Shown here: piece by piece, positions 52,891 to 61,487 of the stretch
Numbering within the stretch: position 1 is the stretch's first letter
Layout of the letters: every line of letters starts with the position of its first letter
Assembly: GCF_020829595.1 (NCBI RefSeq)
Contig: NZ_JAIVFW010000008.1
Location: 101,913-165,912, forward strand
Source of the DNA: Nostoc sp. CHAB 5844
GTDB lineage: Bacteria > Cyanobacteriota > Cyanobacteriia > Cyanobacteriales > Nostocaceae
DNA length: 64,000 nt
Direction: 5' to 3'
Program-made: the position numbers and the translations under genes
Notes under the pieces: generated by a model
Told to the model about the DNA's origin: nothing
Seen by the model: only the letters and a program-made list of their open reading frames with translations
The model's database searches: none

Positions 52891-53829
52891 ATGTCACAAG
52901 ACAATCAAAATTCACAACCTCCTTCTCCCCAAGAACCCTACCAGCGGCAGCCAATTTGGAAGGCGGCAACTATCCGAGTTCTGAGGGGGACAATTGGCGT
53001 TTTAGAAACAGCTGTGGTGAAACTGGAGGCTGAGTCATCTGCAACAGAGACAACTTCAGGTGTTTGGCAGCAGTTACAGTCAATATGGAGTAGGCTGTTA
53101 GCTGGAATTCGGTCTTTTTTACCAGCAAATTTCTCTAGGAACTTGTCAGATACGGCTTTGACAGGAATTATTGCTGGAATTACTGTAGTTCTGGTTTGGA
53201 CAACTTCTAGTGTATTTACTAGTAAACCTACGGAAATAGCCACAATTCCCCCAGTTGAGGAGGTTCCTGTACCTATGCCAAAGGTTATTCCACCATCAAC
53301 TGCACCAGAACCTCAACCGCCAGAAGAAATTCCGCCACCACCTGAAGTAGAAGTAACTCCTTCACCAGAAGCAGAAATAACTCCCACGCCAACACCAGAA
53401 CCAGAAGCAGAAGTAACTCCCGCACCAACTCCAGAACCAGAAGTCACTCCCACGCCGACACCGGAGCCTGAACCAACACCAACACCAGCAGTAGAATTAA
53501 CACCAGAACAAATTTTGATTGCGGCTATTGAGAATCAAGTAGCAGAAATTAGCGATCGCTTTGCCTCTGGTCTGATACAGTCAATTCAAGCTAATTTTCG
53601 CACTAGCAATCTAATTATTAAAATTAATGACGACTGGTATACCCTTAAAGAATCTCAACAAGACAAACTCGCATCTGAAATATTACAACGTTCTCAACAA
53701 CTAAACTTTAGTCATTTAGAAATTGTCGATTCTCAAGATAGATTAATTGCCCGAAATCCGATTGTGGGTAATGAGATGATTATTTTCAAACGACGCACAG
53801 CCAATTCTACTATCTCGTCTTCCGGCTAA
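52891..53829 (+). CDS. Pro/Glu-repeat membrane protein of unknown function
   Basis: The 312-residue product has an amphipathic region (IRVLRGTIGVLETAVVKLEAE), a transmembrane helix (LTGIIAGITVVLVWTTSSVFTS, about residue 90-112), and a long Pro-Glu-Thr linker made of TPTPEPE units (about 115-205). A C-terminal globular segment follows (IENQVAEISDRFASGLIQSI to HLEIVDSQDRLIARNPIVG) with a recurring DWYTLKESQQDKLASEIL. Topology suggests an anchored protein with an extended spacer. Function unknown. Confidence 0.8.
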   Translation: MSQDNQNSQPPSPQEPYQRQPIWKAATIRVLRGTIGVLETAVVKLEAESSATETTSGVWQQLQSIWSRLLAGIRSFLPANFSRNLSDTALTGIIAGITVVLVWTTSSVFTSKPTEIATIPPVEEVPVPMPKVIPPSTAPEPQPPEEIPPPPEVEVTPSPEAEITPTPTPEPEAEVTPAPTPEPEVTPTPTPEPEPTPTPAVELTPEQILIAAIENQVAEISDRFASGLIQSIQANFRTSNLIIKINDDWYTLKESQQDKLASEILQRSQQLNFSHLEIVDSQDRLIARNPIVGNEMIIFKRRTANSTISSSG

Positions 53830-53999
53830 AATTCCTTGTATATTTAAATTCTCTACATTATGAATGTTATACCTCGTTTGCTAGAGGCTCAGGCGATCGC
53901 TTATAAAATAAGATAGTTAATAAATTCTTTGCAATTGGCTTAAACGCCAATTGATTTAATAAATAAATTCTAAATTATTTTTAAGGGGAGCATGAAACT

Positions 54000-54290
54000 A
54001 TGGATATGCAAGTCCTGAGAGAACGTGCTGGACTTAGCCGTGCAGAGGTGGCCTTCAGGCTTGCAATTAGTGAAACCAGTGTGCGTAACTGGGAAGCTGG
54101 GCGTACTGAACCCACTATGACACCCAAAAAATATCTAGAGGCTTTGCGTCTATTCAGATGTACACCAGAAGAATTGGCAGCCGCAAGCGAAAAATCCATC
54201 AATCAACGCCATAAACGTAAACCCGGAAGACCAAAACGTTTTCCAGAGAATCAGGTAGCTCAAGTTCCAGATTCGCCAGTTTGCAGCTAA
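54000..54290 (+). CDS. XRE-family HTH regulator with AT-hook-like tail
   Basis: The 96-residue product has a classic XRE helix-turn-helix (LRERAGLSRAEVAFRLAISETSVRNWEAGRTEPT), then LRLFRCTPEELAAASEKS and a basic segment KRKPGRPKRFPE resembling an AT-hook (GRP core with flanking basic residues). It is probably a DNA-binding regulator. ATG 54000 follows AAGGGGAG. Regulated genes are not evident; the neighbouring genes are not operonic with it. Confidence 0.87.
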   Translation: MDMQVLRERAGLSRAEVAFRLAISETSVRNWEAGRTEPTMTPKKYLEALRLFRCTPEELAAASEKSINQRHKRKPGRPKRFPENQVAQVPDSPVCS

Positions 54291-54365
54291 TTTAATAATA
54301 TTACTCACCACTCTGTAAATGTCCTACTTCTTATAAGCAATCCTTTAACTTAGCACTCAGCACTT

Positions 54366-55058
54366 TTACTCTAAGGGTGGTAATTGTTTAGTTACAACTG
54401 CTTGACGAACAGGAATATTGATTTCTGTAACAAAATGTTCTGCACCTGATGTGTAAAAAACTAGTAAAGTGGAGTCATTAAGTTGATGCTTTCCTAACAC
54501 TTGGTCTACTTGGTGAATAAGTTCAGTGTAATTTTTGCCGGAAACATCAGAAACTGCTATGGTTTTGCGATCATCTGTTGTCAAGCGTTTGTCGCCATTA
54601 CTATCAGCAGTGATCACTTCATACCAAATTCCTTGCACATTTTTGACAACATCTCTAGGAGGTGTTGATAAATTTAGTCTTTCATGACGCAAAAATAAAA
54701 AGTTGTTATTCGGAACTAATCTCCAAGCAGACTTATCGTTGGTATTCAAAAATAAAAAATTCCGAATGCTTGAAGCTTCTTTTTCATAGTAAGACTGACG
54801 ATAATTTTGTTGGGAGGTAATAGCTGCCATAAGGTAAGGCGTACCTTTGAGTAGTTCAAATAAACCTAAGTTGATGTGAACTTGGATGTTAGCATCAGTT
54901 TCTGTATTAACTATGTGAGAAACATTACGTTCTCGAAATAATTCTTGATAAATTCGATAGGCTGTATAGCCAGATATCATTAAAGTAATTAGACCACAAA
55001 TTATAATAATCAGCGCTCTAACAGATGTCAGTAAACTAGGAAATCGAAATCTACTCAT
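54366..55058 (-). CDS. Membrane-anchored hypothetical protein with EF-hand-like loop
   Basis: The 230-residue product begins MSRFRFPSLLTSVRALIIII with one transmembrane helix (to about residue 36). The extracytoplasmic part is mixed alpha/beta, with SIRNFLFLNTNDKSAWRLVPNNNFLFL and an EF-hand-like TADSNGDKRLTTDDRKTIAV (D-x-N-G-D). It could bind calcium through that loop. The ATG at 55058 is preferred to the upstream TTG at 55106. Function unknown. Confidence 0.75.
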   Translation of the reverse strand: MSRFRFPSLLTSVRALIIIICGLITLMISGYTAYRIYQELFRERNVSHIVNTETDANIQVHINLGLFELLKGTPYLMAAITSQQNYRQSYYEKEASSIRNFLFLNTNDKSAWRLVPNNNFLFLRHERLNLSTPPRDVVKNVQGIWYEVITADSNGDKRLTTDDRKTIAVSDVSGKNYTELIHQVDQVLGKHQLNDSTLLVFYTSGAEHFVTEINIPVRQAVVTKQLPPLE

Positions 55059-55255
55059 ATTTCTTATAAGCTGAATAATAGCCAGACATAATCGTAATAG
55101 TGACAAGTTATGTATATACTAAACATTATTTAGTGTAAGATTCCGTAAATTTACTAATATTTCCCAAACTCGTCTCCAACTAGTGCGATCGCTCACGGTA
55201 TTTGCCACGGCAGCGCGATAAGATTCTAAAACAACAGTCGTAACTAAAGGTTTAA

Positions 55256-56239
55256 ATGGCAGAAACACTCTTTTTCAACGCTCTGCGGGAAGCCATTGAT
55301 GAAGAAATGGCGCGTGATTCCAGTGTATTCGTTCTGGGTGAAGACGTAGGACACTATGGCGGTTCCTATAAAGTCACCAAAGACTTGTACAAAAAGTATG
55401 GTGAACTGAGGGTTTTAGATACTCCCATCGCCGAAAACAGCTTTACTGGTATAGCAGTAGGGGCGGCCATGACTGGGTTGCGACCGATAATTGAAGGCAT
55501 GAACATGGGCTTTCTGCTCTTAGCCTTCAACCAAATCTCCAACAACGCCGGGATGCTGCGCTATACTTCTGGCGGTAACTTCAAAATTCCGATGGTGATT
55601 CGCGGCCCCGGTGGTGTCGGTAGACAGTTAGGTGCAGAACACTCCCAACGTCTCGAAGCTTATTTTCAAGCTGTTCCTGGGTTAAAAATTGTTGCTTGCT
55701 CCACACCCTACAATGCCAAAGGGCTATTAAAATCAGCAATCCGCGATGATAATCCAGTACTGTTCTTTGAACATGTACTTTTGTATAACTTAAAAGAAAA
55801 TTTACCAGAAGAAGAATACCTCCTGCCCTTGGATAAAGCAGAGGTTGTGCGTCGCGGTAAAGATGTCACAATTCTGACTTACTCACGGATGCGCCATCAT
55901 GTCATACAAGCCGTGAAAACTTTAGAAAAACAAGGTTATGATCCCGAAGTCATTGATTTAATCTCCCTCAAACCATTAGATTTTGATACAATCGGGGCAT
56001 CGATACGCAAAACCCACCGTGTAATTGTGGTTGAAGAGTGTATGCGGACTGGGGGTATTGGCGCAGAATTAACTGCTTCCATTAACGATCGCTTATTTGA
56101 TGAATTAGATGCACCAGTTTTGCGTCTATCTTCTCAAGATATTCCCACACCTTACAACGGTACTCTGGAGCGTCTCACTATTGTCCAACCAGAGCAAATC
56201 GTCGAAGCTGTGCAGAAAATGGTCGCAATGCGCGTCTGA
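55256..56239 (+). CDS. pdhB: Pyruvate dehydrogenase E1 component, beta subunit
   Basis: The 327-residue protein is the E1 beta subunit: [99 protein letters not shown] and [13 protein letters not shown]. It binds thiamine diphosphate with the alpha subunit (encoded elsewhere) to feed acetyl-CoA synthesis. ATG 55256 is full length. Confidence 0.96.
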   Translation: MAETLFFNALREAIDEEMARDSSVFVLGEDVGHYGGSYKVTKDLYKKYGELRVLDTPIAENSFTGIAVGAAMTGLRPIIEGMNMGFLLLAFNQISNNAGMLRYTSGGNFKIPMVIRGPGGVGRQLGAEHSQRLEAYFQAVPGLKIVACSTPYNAKGLLKSAIRDDNPVLFFEHVLLYNLKENLPEEEYLLPLDKAEVVRRGKDVTILTYSRMRHHVIQAVKTLEKQGYDPEVIDLISLKPLDFDTIGASIRKTHRVIVVEECMRTGGIGAELTASINDRLFDELDAPVLRLSSQDIPTPYNGTLERLTIVQPEQIVEAVQKMVAMRV

Positions 56240-56242
56240 AAA

Positions 56243-56415
56243 AGTATGAAGTATGAAGTGTGAAGTCTGAAGTCTGAAAAAAGTATAAAGTGTGTTCGCC
56301 TTTGGTGTTCCCGAAGGGTAGTCTGAAGTCTGGAATTTGAATTTCAGCCTAGCTTACAGCAAGACGCTTCGCATCTACACCTTTCATACTTCATACTTCA
56401 TCATTCATACTTCAA
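56243..56415. repeat. Inverted STRR pair (gtatgaa/gtctgaa)
   Basis: Tandem gtatgaagtatgaagtgtgaagtctgaa units at 56243-56280 face complementary ttcatacttcatacttcatc units at 56382-56415 across about 100 bp. The pair could fold into a long hairpin between pdhB and secD. Confidence 0.7.
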
Positions 56416-56454
56416 AGAACGCTATTATAGCGTTTGTCAGATGCGAGTTATGGT

Positions 56455-57870
56455 ATGCAAAGACAGCGATCGCTATTAGCTTTAATTTTTGTCCTGATCA
56501 TCGCCGCTATTGTGGCGATTGTGAAAATTCCTGTGCCTTTAGGACTGGACTTGCGTGGAGGTTCCCAGCTGACAATTCAAGTAAAACCAACGGCAGAAAT
56601 TCCCACAATTACCGACCGCGAATTGGAAGCTGTCAAGAAAGTTGTTGAAGGTAGAATTAACGGCCTTGGTGTGTCTGAACCAGTAATTCAAACAGTAGGT
56701 ACAGATAAAGTTCTCGTACAGCTACCAGGGGTAAATGATCCCGAACAAGCAGAAAGAGTCCTAGGTGGTACAGCACAGCTAGAATTTCGCCAACAAAAGC
56801 CAGGTACAGAAACTCAACTGTTTGCGTTTCAGTCTTCCAGAGCAGAACTGAAAGCAAAGCAGCAAGAATTACGCAACAGCAAAGATCAAGCTGCAATTGC
56901 TAAAAATAGAGAAGAATTGCAGAAAAATAGTCAAGCAATCCTAGAATTGTTTGACAGCACCAAGCCACCACTCAATGGCAAATATCTCAAAGATGCCTAC
57001 GGTGAACCCACTCAACAAGGTGACAATTGGAACGTAGCAATTCGCTTCGACCAAAAGGGTGGAGAAATATTCGCCGAACTCACCAAAAACTTGGCTGGAA
57101 CAGGCCGCAGTATTGGGATTTTTCTCGACAACGAACTTATTAGTGCGCCTGTAGTCGGGCCAGAATTTGCTGCTACTGGAATTACTGGCGGTGCAGCCGT
57201 AATTACAGGCCGATTTACGGCACAACAAGCCAATGATTTAGGTGTACAACTGCGGGGTGGCGCATTACCTGTACCTGTAGTAATTGCCGAAAGACGGACT
57301 GTAGGGGCAACTTTAGGTAAAGATAGTATTCAAAGCAGTATTTACGCTGGTGTTGGCGGTTTGGCTTTGGTTTTAGTTTTTATGGTGGTGTATTATCGAC
57401 TACCAGGACTAATTGCTGACATCGCCCTAGTAATTTACTCACTTTTGACTTGGGCTTGTTTTGCTCTGTTGGGTGTAACCCTGACTCTGCCTGGAATTGC
57501 GGGTTTTATCCTCAGTATCGGTATGGCAGTTGATGCCAACGTGTTAATTTTTGAACGCACAAGGGAAGAATTAAAAGCGGGTAAATCCTTATACCGTTCT
57601 GTAGAATCAGGTTTTTACCGCGCATTTTCTAGCATCTTAGACAGTAATGTGACTACTTGGATAGCTTGTGCTGCCTTGTTCTGGTTGGGGTCTGGTTTAG
57701 TTAAAGGTTTTGCCTTAACCTTAGCTTTGGGGGTAGCAGTAAGTATGTTTACTGCAATTACTTGTAGTCGAACATTCCTATTTTTGGCAATTTCTCTGCC
57801 TAACTTGCGGAAACCCGAACTTTACTCTCCCAATGTGCCAGTGTCGAATAAGGCTGAGGTGGCTAAATGA
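56455..57870 (+). CDS. secD: Protein translocase subunit SecD
   Basis: SecD helps SecYEG pull proteins across the membrane using the proton gradient. The 471-residue product has an N-terminal transmembrane helix ([19 protein letters not shown]), [18 protein letters not shown], the periplasmic P1 head, [18 protein letters not shown] and the SSD-like helices with [21 protein letters not shown] 56455 ([12 protein letters not shown]) is preferred to an upstream TTG. secF starts 4 bp before its stop (ATGA overlap), a translationally coupled operon. It is shorter than E. coli SecD, as usual in cyanobacteria. Confidence 0.95.
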   Translation: MQRQRSLLALIFVLIIAAIVAIVKIPVPLGLDLRGGSQLTIQVKPTAEIPTITDRELEAVKKVVEGRINGLGVSEPVIQTVGTDKVLVQLPGVNDPEQAERVLGGTAQLEFRQQKPGTETQLFAFQSSRAELKAKQQELRNSKDQAAIAKNREELQKNSQAILELFDSTKPPLNGKYLKDAYGEPTQQGDNWNVAIRFDQKGGEIFAELTKNLAGTGRSIGIFLDNELISAPVVGPEFAATGITGGAAVITGRFTAQQANDLGVQLRGGALPVPVVIAERRTVGATLGKDSIQSSIYAGVGGLALVLVFMVVYYRLPGLIADIALVIYSLLTWACFALLGVTLTLPGIAGFILSIGMAVDANVLIFERTREELKAGKSLYRSVESGFYRAFSSILDSNVTTWIACAALFWLGSGLVKGFALTLALGVAVSMFTAITCSRTFLFLAISLPNLRKPELYSPNVPVSNKAEVAK

Positions 57871-58835
57871 AACTGAGTATAAATAAATCGCGATCGCTGT
57901 GGTGGATTATTTCTATCATTATCATCCTCACTGGTATCGTTTCAATGGCGATTTCTTGGCGTAACCCCGAAATTCGCGCCCCTCTGCGTCCGAGTTTAGA
58001 TTTCGTGGGTGGTACGCGATTACAGTTTGAACGCGATTGTACAAAACCAGGTAACTGTGACAAGCCAATTGATATCACTGTCGTCCGAGAAGCAGCTAAA
58101 ACCCAAGGTATAGGCGATAGCAGCATTCAAATTGTTGGTGAAAACGGCATTTTAATTCGGTCAAAAGATTTAAGTGTAGACCAACGTACTCAATTACAAA
58201 AAACTTTAAGCGAAAAAATTGGTGCTTTCGACCCGCAAAAGAATCAAATTGATTCTGTCGGCCCGACTTTAGGGGCAGAATTATTTCGGTCGGGGATTTT
58301 AGCTTTAATAGTTTCTTTTGTAGGCATTACTCTGTACATGAGTGTGCGCTTTCAATGGGACTATGCGATTTTTGCGATCGTCGCCCTATTCCACGATATT
58401 TTGATTACAGTGGGAGCTTTCTCAATTTTGGGTTTGGTTTTAGGTATCGAAGCTGATAGCCTCTTTATCGTCGCTCTACTCACAATTACAGGTTTCTCTG
58501 TCAACGATACAGTGGTAATTTACGATCGCATCCGGGAAACCATCAAAACCCATCCCAACCGCCCAATTGCTGAAATCGTCGATGATGCGGTCAATCAAAC
58601 TTTAGCTAGGTCAATCAACACAACTTTAACTGTATTGCTGACCTTAGCTGCTATCTTTTTCTTCGGCGGCGACACACTGAGAAATTTTGCCCTAGCATTA
58701 ATCATTGGTTTCACAATGGGGGCATATTCCAGCATTTTTATTGCCAGTACTCTCCTAGCTTGGTGGCGAGAACGTACAGGTCAATCTACCCTAGTAGCAA
58801 GCACCGAAGCAATGGACACATCGGCGGATAATTAG
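57867..58835 (+). CDS. secF: Protein translocase subunit SecF
   Basis: SecF partners SecD. The 322-residue product has [19 protein letters not shown], the [11 protein letters not shown] strand, and the conserved [39 protein letters not shown], then [17 protein letters not shown] (DRIRE motif) and [44 protein letters not shown]. It is immediately coupled to secD. Full length. Confidence 0.95.
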   Translation: MKLSINKSRSLWWIISIIIILTGIVSMAISWRNPEIRAPLRPSLDFVGGTRLQFERDCTKPGNCDKPIDITVVREAAKTQGIGDSSIQIVGENGILIRSKDLSVDQRTQLQKTLSEKIGAFDPQKNQIDSVGPTLGAELFRSGILALIVSFVGITLYMSVRFQWDYAIFAIVALFHDILITVGAFSILGLVLGIEADSLFIVALLTITGFSVNDTVVIYDRIRETIKTHPNRPIAEIVDDAVNQTLARSINTTLTVLLTLAAIFFFGGDTLRNFALALIIGFTMGAYSSIFIASTLLAWWRERTGQSTLVASTEAMDTSADN

Positions 58836-59140
58836 CCAAAAGTCAATCATCCTCATAAGCGATGATTCCTTGATAGTACAAGCCCCCAGATTTATTTGTG
58901 GGGTAATCCAAAATCCGTCTTGAAAAGTTTGCTCAAGTCGGAAAACCCGCCCACGTAACGCCAGTTGCTGCAAGTCGGGAAACCGCCGACACTTGCGGGA
59001 CTCGCGGCGGCACTTCCGTGACTGTCGGCAAGCCGCCCAACGGAGTGCCTTGGGAACCCGCGCAACGCAGTGTCTCCCCAACGCACTGGCTCAACTTTTC
59101 GCAAAATCCAAAATCTAAAATTGGTTGACCCTCTCCTGCT
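58836..59140. other. Intergenic repeat region
   Basis: Left: a CCCCCAGATTTATTTGTGGGG hairpin near 58884-58904 may terminate secF. Right: a GC-rich dispersed repeat (58949-59092). The short minus ORFs here are read from the repeat and are not genes. Confidence 0.5.
58949..59092. repeat. GC-rich dispersed repeat, copy 3 (expanded)
   Basis: Several overlapping units (gtcgggaaaccgccgacac, cggcaagccgcccaacg, gcaacgcagtgtctcccc, aacgcactggctc) share the family core of copies 1, 2 and 4. Confidence 0.65.
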
Positions 59141-59533
59141 ATGGATCAATCGCAACAACCGTCAATCACAGACCCATCTTTTGCTCAACAAGTTCAAAAA
59201 CTACATCAGCTAACAGTATATGGCAGATGGTTGCTTGTGACCTTTTTATGGCTGATCATTGCACCTGTTTGTCTGTGGGATTTACGCTCAGAAATTTTCT
59301 TGTGGCGACAATACTTTACCTGGGTAGCAGTGCGATATGGACTTATGTATCATCCCCTGTCTGCCCTAGGTTTAAGTTTTTGTATCGCTATGACTGTTTC
59401 AGTTTTAGTTTGGCAAAGCCGAAATATTTTAATTGGACTACCACAACAGGAAAAGGAACGCTTAGAAAAACAAGTTTGTCGCATCCGCCAGCAAGGGCCA
59501 ACTCATCCTCTGTGGAAGTTAATTTGTCAGTAA
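59141..59533 (+). CDS. Small membrane protein of unknown function
   Basis: The 130-residue product has two hydrophobic helices (WLLVTFLWLIIAPVCLW at about 31-47; HPLSALGLSFCIAMTVSVLVWQS at about 72-94) and a basic tail (EKERLEKQVCRIRQQGPTHPLWKLICQ). It starts at ATG 59141. I know no function; homologues seem restricted to cyanobacteria. The overlapping 59125-59553 frame is a shadow. Confidence 0.8.
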   Translation: MDQSQQPSITDPSFAQQVQKLHQLTVYGRWLLVTFLWLIIAPVCLWDLRSEIFLWRQYFTWVAVRYGLMYHPLSALGLSFCIAMTVSVLVWQSRNILIGLPQQEKERLEKQVCRIRQQGPTHPLWKLICQ

Positions 59534-59646
59534 ATCTAAGGTTAGATAAATAAATTTGTATATAGTTGCAGATAGGTATACGTATGAAAAAATTTTTAGC
59601 ACAATATGACTAAATAAAAACAAAGCTCTGTAATTGATTCCTACAC

Positions 59647-60108
59647 ATGAACTATCCTCAGATTAGATTTAGCGATCGCCATTCTGATATAGACCTTTAC
59701 CAACTCCAAGAATTATTGAATATTTCAGCTTTTTGGGCAAAAGGACGTAGTATTGAGGACTTAAGCATAGCTGTTACCAACAGCGACCCAGTAATTTCTC
59801 TATGGGATGACACAAAACTCATTGGCTTTGCTAGAGCAACTTCTGATGGCATCTATCGCGCTACAATCTGGGATGTGGTAATTCACCCAGATTACCAAGG
59901 CACTGGACTAGGCAGCAAGTTGGTCGAAACTGTATTGAGCCATCCCTGCATGAGGTGGGTTGAGCGAGTATACTTGATGACCACTCACCAACAGGAATTC
60001 TACAAAAAAATCGGTTTTACACCCAACACCACCACAACTATGGTGCTACATAATCAATCTAAACAACTAAGTTCCCTATCGGCAGCGGAACTACAGTTTC
60101 AGGAATAA
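59647..60108 (+). CDS. GNAT family N-acetyltransferase
   Basis: The 153-residue product has the GNAT fold: LYQLQELLNISAFWAKGRSIEDL, LIGFARATSDGIYRATIWDVVIHPDYQGTGLGSKLVETVLS (the acetyl-CoA binding motif Q/RxxGxG/A as YQGTGLG) and VERVYLMTTHQQEFYKKIGFTPN. It acetylates a primary amine; the substrate is unknown. It stands alone. Confidence 0.9.
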   Translation: MNYPQIRFSDRHSDIDLYQLQELLNISAFWAKGRSIEDLSIAVTNSDPVISLWDDTKLIGFARATSDGIYRATIWDVVIHPDYQGTGLGSKLVETVLSHPCMRWVERVYLMTTHQQEFYKKIGFTPNTTTTMVLHNQSKQLSSLSAAELQFQE

Positions 60109-60224
60109 TGCTTTGAATGGAGGCTAGAGACTAGAGGCTAGAGGTCAGTTTTTTTACTCAGTTAAGCGTAGCGACTGTCTTATACCAATTTTGGATTTTA
60201 GATTTTGGATTGAAAATCTTGATT

Positions 60225-60365
60225 TATAGCGGTTCTCACTGAGAGTGCAATACACTCGTTACCTCACCCCGTATTTGCTGACGCAAACACTCCCCTCTCC
60301 TTACCAAGGAGAGGGGTTGGGGGTGAGGTGAAAAAATTTACTTCATGCAAACGAGAACTGCTATA
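60225..60365. mobile_element. MITE-like element 1, 141 bp
   Basis: TATAGCGGTTCTC at 60225-60237 and GAGAACTGCTATA at 60353-60365 are inverted repeats with one mismatch. Internally a CCCCTCTCC/GGAGAGGGG hairpin with GGTTGGGGGTGAGG is present. There is no coding capacity. Confidence 0.7.
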
Positions 60366-60463
60366 TAAACTGTTCCAAAACTTTGAAACAAGATTCTTTA
60401 CGCCAATTTGGTATTAACCCTCTTTTGTTACTACGAGGAGAGAAAAATATTATTCCTAGCCTG

Positions 60464-60567
60464 ATACCATTTCACTTTAAAATTGATACATTTAGGCAGG
60501 CAGAGGAGCAGGGGAGCAGAGGGGCAGAGGAGAAATTATTTGTATCATTTATTTGGTGAAATGGTAT
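60464..60567. mobile_element. MITE-like element 2, 104 bp
   Basis: ATACCATTTCAC at 60464-60475 and GTGAAATGGTAT at 60556-60567 are perfect inverted repeats; homology extends imperfectly inward (TGATACA on each side). Between them lies a purine-rich aggcagaggagcaggggagc stretch resembling the repeat inside recJ. Confidence 0.65.
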
Positions 60568-60728
60568 GAGCCTTAGATATCTTATTGAATTAGGCGATCG
60601 CCAGTGATTTTTATCATTTAAATCCCTTTGTTGACAAGAGACGTAAAAATAGAGGTTTCAGATTATTCTCTGCCGAAGGTGACAAAAGAGGGAATAATCT
60701 TGCAGATTAGAACTAACTTCACATAACT

Positions 60729-61079
60729 TTAAATCGCAACAGCTTGATCGAAGCGCAGCATTTCTAAACTGTGATCGCCGTATACTCCTTCTATCTGTTG
60801 GCGACAGCAATCTATCGCAAAATCATTAAGTTCTTCTGGCTCAATACCATACATATCCTGAAAAGCCTTTACTTCTACCCGACAGAAACGTGGACGGTTC
60901 GGGTAAATCTGGCATTCTCTTGTACTATGGTCGAAATTAATGCACCATCCACCTTCACCTACCATACTCAGATACAGTTCTAATTCCTCTGGTGAGAGAT
61001 ATTCTGCTAAATCGGGACGATCTGCTGGGTTGAGATTACAGCAGGCTCCACATTGTTTGACACATTGCCAGTTTGCCAT
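60729..61079 (-). CDS. YkgJ-family cysteine-cluster protein
   Basis: The 116-residue product carries the YkgJ signature: CVKQCGACCNLNPADRP, then GGWCINFDHSTRECQIYPNRPRFCRVE. Eight to nine Cys suggest a zinc or iron-sulfur site. Function is unknown for most members. It is divergent from psb30, 129 bp away. Confidence 0.9.
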   Translation of the reverse strand: MANWQCVKQCGACCNLNPADRPDLAEYLSPEELELYLSMVGEGGWCINFDHSTRECQIYPNRPRFCRVEVKAFQDMYGIEPEELNDFAIDCCRQQIEGVYGDHSLEMLRFDQAVAI

Positions 61080-61208
61080 TTTGTGTTTTTTCCTATAATT
61101 TTGTTAAGTAAATTAAAAATCACATACCATTGCCGGATATGATCAATTGCGGGTTTTGCAACTGATTGATTATCGAATTTTTAAGACAATTGGGAGGAAA
61201 GAGAAAAA

Positions 61209-61343
61209 ATGTTTGACGGTATAATTAGCGCTTTCACCAGCATCAATTGGGAAGTTATTTTCCAGCTGCTCTCTGTTGCATTAATTGTCATTGCTGGCCC
61301 AGCAGTAATTTTTGTCCTGGCTTTTCGCAACGGCAACTTATAA
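61209..61343 (+). CDS. psb30: Photosystem II reaction-centre protein Psb30 (Ycf12)
   Basis: This 44-residue gene is short enough to be missed by a length cut-off. The product has the Psb30/Ycf12 single transmembrane helix: [20 protein letters not shown], followed by [12 protein letters not shown], matching the conserved QL...LIVIAGP...LAFRxGNL pattern. Psb30 sits at the periphery of PSII near cytochrome b559. The N-terminus ([11 protein letters not shown]) is somewhat longer than in many species. ATG 61209 follows GGGAGG about 10 nt upstream. Confidence 0.9.
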   Translation: MFDGIISAFTSINWEVIFQLLSVALIVIAGPAVIFVLAFRNGNL

Positions 61344-61352
61344 GAGTGCTGA

Positions 61353-61466
61353 GTGCTGAGGAGCCACTGCGTTGCGGTGAATCAGCGCTGCGGGAGGGTT
61401 TCCCTCCGCAGGCGACTGTGAACCCGAAGGGAGGCTCCCTCCGTTGAAGCAAGTGGCGTTGCTGAG
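61353..61466. repeat. GC-rich dispersed repeat, copy 4
   Basis: It starts GTGCTGAGGAGCCACTGCGT and ends GAAGCAAGTGGCGTTGCTGA, the reverse complements of the two ends of the 2001-2063 copy, with an enlarged centre (ccctccgcaggcgactgtg). It lies 10 bp past psb30. Confidence 0.75.
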
Positions 61467-61487
61467 TGCTGAGTGCAAAATCAGTAT

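Larger units (their letters stand above)
60109..60728. other. 620-bp region with two MITE-like elements
   Basis: This gap holds two elements bounded by inverted repeats (60225-60365 and 60464-60567) and an STRR (ttggattttagattttggatt, about 60188-60212). No gene is seen. Confidence 0.6.

Noticed and set aside
59125..59553. 142-codon frame overlapping the membrane protein gene
   Set aside because: The frame at 59141-59533 gives two clean transmembrane helices, whereas this one gives a low-complexity, Cys/Ser-rich product.
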